Shown here in pieces: positions 6,892-13,760 of a stretch of DNA of 23,314 bases. Numbering within the stretch: the stretch's first letter is position 1; every line of letters starts with the position of its first letter. Made by a program: the position numbers and the translations under genes. A model generated the notes under the pieces. That model saw only the letters and a program-made list of their open reading frames with translations. It ran no database searches and was not told the origin of the DNA. The DNA is from DATFMP01 sp035266845 (lineage in GTDB: Bacteria; SAR324; JACQKK01), in the NCBI GenBank assembly GCA_035266845.1, contig DATFMP010000067.1:1-23314 (forward strand). Reading direction: 5' to 3'.

Positions 6892-7256
6892 AATGGGTTT
6901 TCATACCCAACTGCAATCAAGATGCGACCAGCCAGTGCGGGGGAGCGGTGGCTCCCCCGCGCCCCCTGAATGGGGTTTTCGGCTGGCGTCGCCAGCCGAA
7001 AACCAGTATTTGAGCGGGGTGCCGGGGGCTTGCTCCCTGCCAGGGGGTGGTGGTTTGGAGGAGGGGGACAGCGTCACCCTCCTCCACAACAGGCGCATCT
7101 TGAATGCAATTTAGCATCAAGCGGCTGAGCCATTTGAAAACCACAAGAGATCCAATGCAGGGGCCCAGGGCCCCCGCACCCCCCCTATGATCCCTGACGA
7201 AGGCTGGCGCGGTCCTGCCCACCCCCATGGCTGAAATGCTTTGCAAAACACGGCAC
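6879..7256 (+). mobile_element. MITE-like hairpin element, copy B (outer, interrupted)
   Basis: The outer ends are GGCCGTGTTTTGAAA (from 6879) and TTTGCAAAACACGGC (to about 7255); the terminal 11 bases GCCGTGTTTTG are perfectly inverted. The piece from 7118 on (AAGCGGCTGAGCC, then ACCACAAGAGATCC, GGGCCCCCGCACCCCC, TCCCTGAC) parallels the element at 22948-23158, about 75% alike by eye. It lacks the last two hairpins of that element. A second element occupies 6904-7117. Without it, GGTTTTCAAGCGGCT-G-AGCCATTTGAAAACC is restored, the counterpart of the palindrome at 22965-22995. The left end supplies the stop codon of the upstream lipoprotein. Confidence 0.72.
6904..7117. mobile_element. Second hairpin element nested in copy B
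   Basis: A 214-bp insert with its own imperfect terminal inverted repeats: AACTGCAATCAAGATGCG at the left (6909-6926) and CGCATCTTGAATGCAATT at the right (7094-7111). It is flanked by a 2-bp direct repeat, CA (6902-6903 and 7118-7119). Inside are several strong hairpins: GCGGGGGAG/CTCCCCCGC, GGTTTTCGGCTGGCG/CGCCAGCCGAAAACC, and GGAGGAGGG/CCCTCCTCC. Its terminal repeats differ from those of the outer element, so it belongs to another family, but its size and hairpin-string design are the same. No coding capacity was seen. Confidence 0.7.
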
Positions 7257-7454
7257 AACCCGGCGCGAAAATGCCCAATGGTGGCTTGTCATTTCCCACC
7301 GGTTGTTGCATGTTGAAGCACATTTTCCTTTTCGCTTCAGTCCGATAGCGCGTTTTCGCGACACTGCCCGGCCCCACCTGCGCGCTCGCGGACTGCAGCG
7401 AGCTTGGCATCGGAAGCAGGAGCTCCGCCGCTGCGCGGAGGAAGGGGCGCCCAC
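7257..7454. other. Leader region of the first PilZ gene
   Basis: 198 bases of comparatively AT-rich sequence between the nested elements and the ATG at 7455. It should hold the promoter of the PilZ gene. TTGTTG and TTGAAG hexamers occur around 7303-7317, but I see no convincing -10 partner. GGAGGAAGGGG just before the ATG is the ribosome-binding site. Confidence 0.4.
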
Positions 7455-8159
7455 ATGGCACTGCTGGGAGGTTGGCTCTCCTCGTCCAGCCGGGAGGAAC
7501 GCGCCGTGTTGCGCGCCCTGGCGGAACTGAGCGACCGCAAGACGCCGGTGCGGCTGGAATCGGAACACACCGGCATCAGCTTCTTCACCGTGGTTTCCCT
7601 GCGACGCAACGGCGTGCTGGTGGCACGGCCGCGCACCCTGCGCGGCGGGCTGCCCAAGGACAGCATCGTGCGGCTGACGCTGACCAACAGCGGGCGCAAG
7701 CAGGTGCGCATGCCCGTGCTGGTGCCGCAGGTGAAGCTGCCCATGACCGTGAAGTACGCCTGCATCTGCGGCGTGCCGCAGACCTTCGAGGGGGTGTGCA
7801 AGCGCGGCGCGGATCGCTTCAGCACGACGCGCTTCCGCAACCTGCACCTGCACATCCCCAGCGTGGAGAAGACCTTCCGCGTGCTGGACCTGTCCACCTC
7901 CGGCATGCGCATCTTCACCGGCACGGAGGGCAGCCTGATGCTCTTCGAGCCGGACGGCGAGCTGGCGCCGGCGCGGCTGCGGGTGGGCGAGCGGGCCACG
8001 ATCGAGCTGCAGAGCCTCGTGCCCCGAGCCCACGTGGGCAACACGGTGGGCCTCTCCATGCAGGTGCGGCGTGACGGCGCCTCGGAGCGCTACCTGATGA
8101 ACCTGCTGAATCGCCTGCAGGAGCAGGAGCTGCAGCGCCTGCGCATCGACACGGCCTGA
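7455..8159 (+). CDS. PilZ-domain protein, c-di-GMP-binding type (tandem copy 1)
   Basis: 234 aa, soluble. The second half is a PilZ domain with both halves of the c-di-GMP-binding signature: RxxxR as R117-GAD-R121 and DxSxxG as D145-LSTS-G150, separated by 23 residues as usual. The first 100 residues form a separate domain with beta-rich blocks (SFFTVVSLRRNGVLVARPR, then VRLTLTNSG, KQVRMPVLVPQVKLP), resembling in layout the N-terminal domain of YcgR-like flagellar brake proteins. Family knowledge suggests a c-di-GMP effector controlling motility, surface attachment or exopolysaccharide. I start at 7455 because GGAGGAAGG precedes it and the neighbouring paralogue begins with the same MAL-GG sequence. 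No flagellar or pilus genes are in the window. Confidence 0.85.
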   Translation: MALLGGWLSSSSREERAVLRALAELSDRKTPVRLESEHTGISFFTVVSLRRNGVLVARPRTLRGGLPKDSIVRLTLTNSGRKQVRMPVLVPQVKLPMTVKYACICGVPQTFEGVCKRGADRFSTTRFRNLHLHIPSVEKTFRVLDLSTSGMRIFTGTEGSLMLFEPDGELAPARLRVGERATIELQSLVPRAHVGNTVGLSMQVRRDGASERYLMNLLNRLQEQELQRLRIDTA

Positions 8160-8404
8160 GCGCCTTCACGCCGCCCAGGGCCTGTACAGGTGCGGTCTTT
8201 CGGCCCGTCCCGGCGCTTTTTTCATTGCATCGGGTCTGCCGCGTGGCTATTCTCTGCTTACTCTCTTGATTCAATTGTTGATCTAGTCGCTTGCATCGGT
8301 CTCGGCAGTCGTCGTGGGCGCTCTCAGGAGCGGTCGCGCGGGTTTGTATCTGGTCGGGGGGCAAACCAGCTCGGGCGCCCGGCCCCGCCCGGGGAGGCAT
8401 TTGC
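8160..8404. other. Spacer between the two PilZ genes
   Basis: 245 bases. The left part contains the palindrome CCTGTACAGG within GGGCC...GGCCC, followed by a run of six T at 8217-8222, a weak terminator candidate. The middle (8220-8300) is AT-rich compared with its surroundings. The nonamer TTGCATCGG occurs at 8225-8233 and again at 8291-8299. GGGGAGG precedes the second PilZ start. The second gene therefore probably has its own promoter. Confidence 0.45.
8225..8253 (+). promoter_or_regulatory. Weak candidate promoter for the second PilZ gene
   Basis: TTGCAT (8225-8230) and TATTCT (8248-8253) are spaced by 17 bases in the AT-rich part of the spacer, giving a leader of about 145 bases. Both hexamers are only partial matches to the sigma70 consensus. 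Confidence 0.28.
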
Positions 8405-9115
8405 ATGGCACTGTTCGGGGGACACTTCTCTGCCTCCAGCCGGGAGCAGCGCGCCGTGGTGCGCGCCCTGGCCGAGCTCAGTGACGCTCAGACGCCGGTG
8501 CATCTGGAGACGGAGTCGGAGCAGGGAAGTATTGGCTTCTATACCCAGGTCTCGCTGCACAAGACGGTCATCGTCGTCGCCAAGCCACGGGCCGTCCCGG
8601 GCGGACTGCCCCGCGGCAGCCATATCCGGCTGACCCTGCCAAACCGCCGGCGGCGGCAGGTGCGCCTGGCAGTGCTGGTGCCGCACGTCAAGCTGCCGTT
8701 CAGCCAACGCTACGCCTGCGTGTGCGCCCTGCCGGAGGAGTTCTCCGGCCAGTGCCGGCGCGGCGCGGACCGGCTCAACACGAAGCGCTATGGGAACCTG
8801 CGCCTGGCCGTTTCCGAGCAGGACCGGCTGTTCCGCGTGTTGGATCTCTCCGCAACGGGCCTGCGCATCTTCACGGGTGCGGACAGCGGCCTGATGATGT
8901 TCGAGGAGGGCATGGAGATCGGGGCCGCCAAGCTCAAGGTGGGCAAGCGCGTGGAGATCGAGCTGGAGCAGTTGCTGCCGCGCTCGCGAGGGGCCAACTG
9001 GGTGGGCCTGGAGATGAAGGTGGTCAACGACGGCGCTTCGGACCGCCTGCTGCTGAACCTGCTCAACAAGCTGCGCGAGGCGGAGTTGAGCCGCCTCTCC
9101 ATCGACGCGGTGTGA
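8405..9115 (+). CDS. PilZ-domain protein, c-di-GMP-binding type (tandem copy 2)
   Basis: 236 aa, a paralogue of the preceding gene: the first 35 residues differ at few positions (MAL-GG, then SSRE-RAV-RALAELSD, TPV) and similarity continues to the C-terminus (LLNLLNKLREAELSRLSIDAV against LMNLLNRLQEQELQRLRIDTA). Both c-di-GMP motifs are intact: R119-GAD-R123 and D147-LSAT-G152. The main differences are a two-residue insertion near residue 40, the loop at 133-143 and the segment 165-178. The ATG at 8405 has GGGGAGG eight bases upstream. Intact motifs in both copies suggest two c-di-GMP effectors with different partners or affinities rather than a decayed duplicate. No terminator was found behind it; the next genes are on the other strand. 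Confidence 0.85.
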   Translation: MALFGGHFSASSREQRAVVRALAELSDAQTPVHLETESEQGSIGFYTQVSLHKTVIVVAKPRAVPGGLPRGSHIRLTLPNRRRRQVRLAVLVPHVKLPFSQRYACVCALPEEFSGQCRRGADRLNTKRYGNLRLAVSEQDRLFRVLDLSATGLRIFTGADSGLMMFEEGMEIGAAKLKVGKRVEIELEQLLPRSRGANWVGLEMKVVNDGASDRLLLNLLNKLREAELSRLSIDAV

Positions 9116-9149
9116 GCGCCGGCGCGTGACCGGGGCCCCGCGCCTGCCT

Positions 9150-9563
9150 TCAGGGCTCCCAGCGCTGCCCGGGCCGATCCAGGGCGAAGGCCCCGGCTCC
9201 GTGGGTGGCCAGCACGACAGCCGCGGCCAGCAGGATGAAATTCTGCCCCAGTTCGGGCATCCCCGGCATGCTGACGGCCCACAAGGTCAACACGAAGAAC
9301 TCGATGGCGTACAGCACCGCGAAGATGCGTGTGAAGAGCCCCACGAACAGCGCGAATCCGCCCACCAGTGCCAGCACGGAAACGACCGGCCCCACCAGCT
9401 CCGGCAGCGGCATGCCGTAGTGGGAACGGAACAGCTCGATGGCGAATCCCTGCTTCAAGACCATCAGTTGGCCTTGGTAACCCAGCAACACCCCCATCAC
9501 CGCCCGCAAGAGGGTCAGCGCGAGGGGTCGCTGGCTGTTCAGCATGCGTAGCCAGGCTTTCAT
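9150..9563 (-). CDS. DoxX family membrane protein (tandem copy 1)
   Basis: 137 aa with four hydrophobic helices (about 13-34, 52-75, 79-98, 107-126), the DoxX layout. Family hallmarks include LLRAVMGVLLGYQGQLMVLKQGFAIELFR, the central VGGFALFVGLFTR and a C-terminal short arm ending DRPGQRWEP. DoxX-like proteins are inner-membrane proteins of mostly unknown role; some are subunits of thiosulfate:quinone oxidoreductase or act in redox-stress complexes. It has no DoxD or DoxA neighbour here. The start ATG (9561-9563) has only a weak ribosome-binding sequence, unlike its paralogue 105 bp upstream. It is probably co-transcribed behind that gene. Confidence 0.85.
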   Translation of the reverse strand: MKAWLRMLNSQRPLALTLLRAVMGVLLGYQGQLMVLKQGFAIELFRSHYGMPLPELVGPVVSVLALVGGFALFVGLFTRIFAVLYAIEFFVLTLWAVSMPGMPELGQNFILLAAAVVLATHGAGAFALDRPGQRWEP

Positions 9564-9668
9564 GAGGCGGCTATCCGGTCGGGCGACGGGTTGACGGCAG
9601 GCCGGGGCGCCTCGCGCGATGTGGCGTGACTGCGCCCCGACGGACTTCAGACGATGACTGGTAGGCGG

Positions 9669-10085
9669 CTAGGGTTCCCAGCGCCGGATGCTCTTATCCA
9701 GGGAGAATTGCCCCCCACCGTTGGTGGCCAGCAGAATGGAGGTGAACAGGATCAACAGTTCGCGCTCGGCTCCCGAATAGCCATGGCCGGTCACCACCCA
9801 GATCACCCAGGTGGCCACGATGAACTCGATCGTATACAGCACGCCCAGGTAGCGAGTGAACAGGCCCACGATCAGGCACGCTCCCCCCACCAGCTCCAGC
9901 AGGCTGATGAACGGCCCCATGATCTGGGCCGCGGGAATGCCGATCTGATGGAAAAACCCGATGGCAAAGCCATGGGTTACCTTGACGTACCCGTGAATGA
10001 GCATGATGATGCCGAGCATGACCCGCAGGGCGGACAGGGCCAAGTCTCCGAACGCAGAGAGGCGGGCGACGAATGCTTTCAGCAT
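9669..10085 (-). CDS. DoxX family membrane protein (tandem copy 2)
   Basis: 138 aa from the ATG at 10083-10085, which has an almost perfect Shine-Dalgarno AAGGAGGTG just upstream. That fixes the start: the open frame continues about 110 codons upstream without meaningful sequence. Four hydrophobic helices, with LSALRVMLGIIMLIHGYVKV, the ELVGGACLIVGLFTRYLGVLYTIEF core and a C-terminus SLDKSIRRWEP that matches the paralogue's DRPGQRWEP. The two proteins share the family layout and probably arose by duplication. This is the first gene of a two-gene minus-strand unit and, judging by its ribosome-binding site, the more strongly translated one. Function as for the family: unknown or redox-related. 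Confidence 0.88.
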   Translation of the reverse strand: MLKAFVARLSAFGDLALSALRVMLGIIMLIHGYVKVTHGFAIGFFHQIGIPAAQIMGPFISLLELVGGACLIVGLFTRYLGVLYTIEFIVATWVIWVVTGHGYSGAERELLILFTSILLATNGGGQFSLDKSIRRWEP

Positions 10086-10236
10086 GACACCTCCTTGTAG
10101 ACTCCAGGTCGGCAACGGCCCCCAATGACCGCGCCGGGGTGGCTCGCGCCACAGATCGCGGCGCAATCTGCCAACTTCTTTAGCACATTGTCGCCGGATG
10201 TGCGCCATTGGTGCGTTCGCACCCCCTGGCTCGACC

Positions 10237-11037
10237 TCAGGACGCGGCATGGAAGCGCGTGATGGCCTCCAGCACGCCCGCGGCGATGCGCGCCGGGCGC
10301 GTGGCGATGCCGCGGCAATTGGCCGGGTCGCTGCCGGGGTCGATCTCCGCCAGCTTGGTGCCGGCCTCCACGCGCAGGCCGGACCACGCCAGCCCGCGCA
10401 GGATGCCGCTCGCCTCCGCAATTAGTGGCTCCCCATCCACGCTGCCCAGCGCCTCGCCCTTGCGCACCGGCGCCAGCACATCCAGCTCCGTGTGGAACAC
10501 GCCGGGGCGGGGCGCATAGAGGTATCGTTCGCGGCCCAGGCCCTGGATGCGGCGGTGGTGCCCCGTGTAGGCCTCGCCGGCGCCCTCGGTGATCACGGCT
10601 CCCAGCCGGTCGCCCCAGTTGCTCTCGATCACCACGTGGCAGTGTACCCCGGCCTGAAACCCGGGGCCGATGCCGATCACCAGCCGCGCCTCGCCGATCT
10701 GCACGGGCGGTTCGCGCCGCTTGCGCAGGCGGGCATCCACCAGCACGCCGGCCGGCACGGGCAGCGGCGCATCCAGATCCCCCACCAGTAGCGGCACCAC
10801 GTCCGGCTTGTCCGCCAGCGCCAGCGCCTCGGCCGCGTCGGCGCAGCGCCGGGCCGTGAGGCCCTCCAGCTCCGCCGCGCCTGCGTGCACGGCCCCGGCA
10901 AAGCACATCAGGCGCCGCGTGGCCGCAGGCGTGGCGCTCTCCAGCAGCACGGGCCGGTAGCCGGCGCTCTTCAGGCGGTGGGCCACGGCGGAGCCGACGT
11001 CGCTGGCGGACTTGATGACCTGGACGGGGGCACTCAT
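10237..11037 (-). CDS. yqeB: YqeB/EF2563-type accessory protein of selenium-dependent molybdenum hydroxylases
   Basis: 266 aa. The sequence follows the YqeB (EF2563) family: VIKSASDVGSAVAHRLKSAG, then RPVLLE, the block CFAGAVHAG, VLVDARLRKR (98-107), LVIGIGPGFQAG (119-130) with HVVIESNWGDRLGAVI, EAYTGHHRRIQGLGRERYLYAP, and a biotinyl-lipoyl-like end (RKGEALGSVDGEPLIAEASG). Family members are linked by genome context to maturation of selenium-dependent molybdenum hydroxylases; the biochemical role is not established. Here it is isolated: no molybdenum hydroxylase, xdhC, mocA or selD-like gene is in the window. The YqeB N-terminal nucleotide-binding loop (GAGD-type in relatives) reads SASD, which may be functionally relevant. 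The ATG at 11035-11037 has no clear ribosome-binding site. Confidence 0.75.
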   Translation of the reverse strand: MSAPVQVIKSASDVGSAVAHRLKSAGYRPVLLESATPAATRRLMCFAGAVHAGAAELEGLTARRCADAAEALALADKPDVVPLLVGDLDAPLPVPAGVLVDARLRKRREPPVQIGEARLVIGIGPGFQAGVHCHVVIESNWGDRLGAVITEGAGEAYTGHHRRIQGLGRERYLYAPRPGVFHTELDVLAPVRKGEALGSVDGEPLIAEASGILRGLAWSGLRVEAGTKLAEIDPGSDPANCRGIATRPARIAAGVLEAITRFHAAS

Positions 11038-11065
11038 CGCGGGTGGCTCGCGGACCCTGGAGTGG

Positions 11066-11094
11066 TTGGGTCGCCGGGGGAGTTGACGTATACT
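11066..11094 (+). promoter_or_regulatory. Candidate sigma70 promoter for the serine hydrolase
   Basis: TTGGGT (11066-11071) and TATACT (11089-11094) with a 17-base spacer. The -10 box matches TATAAT at 5 of 6 positions and is one of the few AT-rich hexamers in this divergent spacer. The transcript would start near 11100, giving a leader of about 28 bases to the GTG at 11129. Confidence 0.45.
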
Positions 11095-11128
11095 GATGCC
11101 TCAGTGACCATCGCGCGGTCGCGGGCAT

Positions 11129-12448
11129 GTGGGCTGGCGCCAGCCTAGCCTGCCCCTCCGCGCCAAGTCAAACCCCGCCGCGGCCCCTCTGAAGCGCGCC
11201 ACGTCCGCGCCGGAGGCACCCCGCGCACCCGAGCCGGAGCCGTCCCGCTTGTCGTCCGATTCCCAAGCCGCGCACGAAGCGCAGGATCCCATCGCCGGCA
11301 ACGTACCCAGCGAAGTCCGCTGGCATCTGGACCCGGCGGAGGTGGGCCTGGAGCGCACCGTGCTGGAGGAAGGCCCGGCGCTGTTGGCCGCGGGTGTGCG
11401 GGAGGGCCGCCACGCCGGCGCACAGGTCTACGTGGCGCGGCACGGACGGGCCGTGCTGGAATTCGCCGTGGGCGAGGCCGCGCCGGGCCGGGCCATGGGC
11501 GTGGATCACCTCACGGCGTGGTTCTCCGCCTCCAAGCCCGCCACGGCGCTGGCCATCGCGCTGCTGTACGACCGCGGGGCGCTGGCGCTGGACGACCGCG
11601 TGCAGCGCTACCTGCCGGACTTCGCGGCGGGCAAGGAGCGCTGCACCATCCGCCACGTGCTGACGCACACGGGCGGCTTTGCCGGGGCGCTGGACGCGCG
11701 GGTGCAGTTGGACTGGGCCGAGACCCTGGCGCGCATCAGTGCCCACCCGGCCGATTACCCGCCCGGCAGCAAGGCCGGGTACCACTCCACCACCGGCTGG
11801 TACGTGCTGGGCGAGATCGTGCGCCGCATCGACGGGCGCCCCATCGACCGCTTCGTGGCCGAGGAGTTATTCGCGCCGCTGGGGATCGTGGACAGCCGCA
11901 TGGGCATCCCGGAGGCGCAGCAGGGTGCCCTGGAACACCGCCTGGCGCGGGTGCAGCTTGGCCGCACGGAGCGCCAGCCCTATGCCGACCAGGGCTTCGT
12001 GGACCAGTTCAACAGCGCCCGCGAGATCGCGCGGGTGAACCCCAGCGGCGGCATCCGCGGGCCGGCGCGGGAGCTGGGGCGGCTCTATGACCTGCTGCTG
12101 GCCGGCGGCGTGTGGGGCGAGCGGCAGGTGCTGGACCGCCGCACCGTGGCACTGTTCACGGCCTGCCATCGCTGGGGCATGCCGGATCTCACCCTGATGG
12201 GCGCGCCTCTGGCGTGGGGGCTGGGCTTCGGCCTGCACGGCAACGCGGACTACCACCGCGACTATTCGCGGCGGGTCTTTGGCCATTCCGGTATGGTATC
12301 CACGGTGGGGCTGGGCGATCCGGAGCACGGGCTGACCTGCGTGGTGGTCACCACGGGCCTGCTGGACCCCATGACCAACGCGCGGCGCCTGCGCGAGGCC
12401 ACCGGCACGGCCGTGCGGGCCCTCCGCGCGGATCCCGCCGGCGCTTGA
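11129..12448 (+). CDS. Serine hydrolase of the beta-lactamase / penicillin-binding (class C-like) family
   Basis: 439 aa from GTG 11129. The active-site SxxK is S133-ASK136 in TAWFSASKPAT, the second motif YxN-type is Y218-HS, and the third, KTG-type, is H386-SG in VFGHSGMVS, as in esterases and peptidases of family S12. HVLTHTGGF and the FAPLGI block are also typical. The activity could be esterase, D-aminopeptidase or transesterase; a true beta-lactamase is less likely. No clear signal peptide was seen: the first 60 residues are Pro, Ala and Ser rich and not family-like, so the real start may lie further in. A TATACT promoter just upstream supports transcription from near 11100. The FIST gene follows after a short gap. 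Confidence 0.85.
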   Translation: MGWRQPSLPLRAKSNPAAAPLKRATSAPEAPRAPEPEPSRLSSDSQAAHEAQDPIAGNVPSEVRWHLDPAEVGLERTVLEEGPALLAAGVREGRHAGAQVYVARHGRAVLEFAVGEAAPGRAMGVDHLTAWFSASKPATALAIALLYDRGALALDDRVQRYLPDFAAGKERCTIRHVLTHTGGFAGALDARVQLDWAETLARISAHPADYPPGSKAGYHSTTGWYVLGEIVRRIDGRPIDRFVAEELFAPLGIVDSRMGIPEAQQGALEHRLARVQLGRTERQPYADQGFVDQFNSAREIARVNPSGGIRGPARELGRLYDLLLAGGVWGERQVLDRRTVALFTACHRWGMPDLTLMGAPLAWGLGFGLHGNADYHRDYSRRVFGHSGMVSTVGLGDPEHGLTCVVVTTGLLDPMTNARRLREATGTAVRALRADPAGA

Positions 12449-12480
12449 ACCGTCGGCCGGCACCAGGGGGGAGGGGGATC

Positions 12481-12516
12481 ATGAAGGCTTGTGCTCACGG
12501 GATGAGCCACGCATGA
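12481..12516 (+). CDS. Candidate 11-codon leader ORF ahead of the FIST gene
   Basis: The short frame MKACAHGMSHA starts at ATG 12481 right behind a strong purine-rich ribosome-binding stretch (AGGGGGGAGGGGG). Its TGA stop overlaps the FIST start as ATGA (12513-12516). The FIST ATG itself has only a weak GGGATGAG nearby. Such an overlap would couple FIST translation to reading of the leader. The peptide is unusual in holding two His, two Met and one Cys among 11 residues, but it is too short to judge by sequence. The alternative is that FIST initiates at the GTG of 12489 and uses the same ribosome-binding site. Confidence 0.35.
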   Translation: MKACAHGMSHA

Positions 12517-13691
12517 CTCAGCGCAAGGTGAATGTGGGCGTGGGGCTGTCCGTGGATGCGGACACGGCCCAGGCCGTGCGCAAGGCCACGCTGGACGCCA
12601 TGGCCCAGGCGGGCCTGCAGCGCGCGGACTGGGCGGTGTGCTTCTTCACCACCGAGCACCTGGAACGCGCGGACACGATCCAGGCGGCCGTGCTGGAGCA
12701 GGCCGGCTGCCTCGCGCTCTGCGGGTGCAGCGCCATGGGCGTCATCGGGGCGGGACGCGAGGTGGAGCGCCGCCCAGGCGTGACCGTGATGGTGGGCCGC
12801 GGCGAGGGCTTCGCCGCCAAGAGCGAGATGCTGCCCGAAAACGGCGAGGGCCTGGGGCGCTTCGCCAGCCTGAGCGGCACGCCGGACGGCACCCATTCCA
12901 CCGTGATCGCCCTGGCGGATTCCTTCCGCGTGGACAACGCGCGCCTGCAGCGCCGGCTGGCGCGGGACCTGCCCACGGTGCCCGTGTTCGGCGCCGGGGC
13001 CACGGACGACGGCTCGATGGGCGTCAGCCTGCAGGTGGGCATGGAGGGTGTGCGCTCGGCCTCCATCGCCACGATGGGCTTCTACGGCGACCTGCAGATC
13101 GCCGTGGGCATCACGCAGAGCTGCACGGCCGTGGGCGAGCCGCACTTCGTCACGCAGGCGCACGACTACGTGCTGGTGGAGCTGGACGGCCGGCCCGCCC
13201 TGCACACCTTCATCGAGCAGGGCCGCGCCATCGGCCTGGACGACATGCAGGTTGCCTCGCAGGAGCTGCTGTTCGGCTTTCCGCTGGATCGCGAGCGACC
13301 GCAGTTCGTGGGAGAATCTTGCCTGGTGCGGCCCCTGGCGGGCTTCGACCAGAAGAGCCACGGGCTGGTGATCCCGTATCCCATGGACACCAACACCACC
13401 GTGGGCTTTATGCACCGCAACCCGGCCAACGCGGAGCTGGACGTGCGGCGCATGGTGGGCTTTCTGCAAGACCAACTGGACGGCCCGCCGGACTTCGGCT
13501 TCTACTTCGATTGCGCGGCGCGGGGCCGCGGGCTGTACGGACGCGAGGGGGTGGATCTGGAAGCGATCCACGGACACTTCGGCCCATTCCCCCTGCTGGG
13601 CATGTTCGGCGGATACGAATTGGCGACCACTCACGGCATGGCCCACGTTTATACCTACACGGGCGTGCTGGTGCTGATGCGGGCCGCCTGA
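12513..13691 (+). CDS. FIST N- and C-domain sensory protein
   Basis: 392 aa with the two FIST domains (F-box and intracellular signal transduction proteins). The N-terminal part carries WAVCFFTTEHL and the CGCSAMGVIG block (70-79, equivalent to the usual GCS-xxGxI). The second half contains FVGESCLVRPL, the YPMDTNTTVGFM stretch and the hallmark FDCAARG (Cys334) followed by LLGMFGGYELA. FIST proteins are thought to bind small ligands such as amino acids and often sit next to histidine kinases or diguanylate cyclases; none is adjacent here. No membrane segments, so cytoplasmic. I favour ATG 12513 (homology starts at once, ATGA overlap with a leader ORF); GTG 12489 is an alternative. Confidence 0.88.
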   Translation: MTQRKVNVGVGLSVDADTAQAVRKATLDAMAQAGLQRADWAVCFFTTEHLERADTIQAAVLEQAGCLALCGCSAMGVIGAGREVERRPGVTVMVGRGEGFAAKSEMLPENGEGLGRFASLSGTPDGTHSTVIALADSFRVDNARLQRRLARDLPTVPVFGAGATDDGSMGVSLQVGMEGVRSASIATMGFYGDLQIAVGITQSCTAVGEPHFVTQAHDYVLVELDGRPALHTFIEQGRAIGLDDMQVASQELLFGFPLDRERPQFVGESCLVRPLAGFDQKSHGLVIPYPMDTNTTVGFMHRNPANAELDVRRMVGFLQDQLDGPPDFGFYFDCAARGRGLYGREGVDLEAIHGHFGPFPLLGMFGGYELATTHGMAHVYTYTGVLVLMRAA

Positions 13692-13760
13692 GGGCCGCCG
13701 TCAGGCGAGCGGCCCACTTTCTCTCAACCCACGGGCGCAAAAGGACGCTGACGGGAACGG

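Noticed and set aside
6897..7258. Short open frames inside the nested elements
   Set aside because: They read through palindromes and terminal repeats; no ribosome-binding sites or protein signatures.
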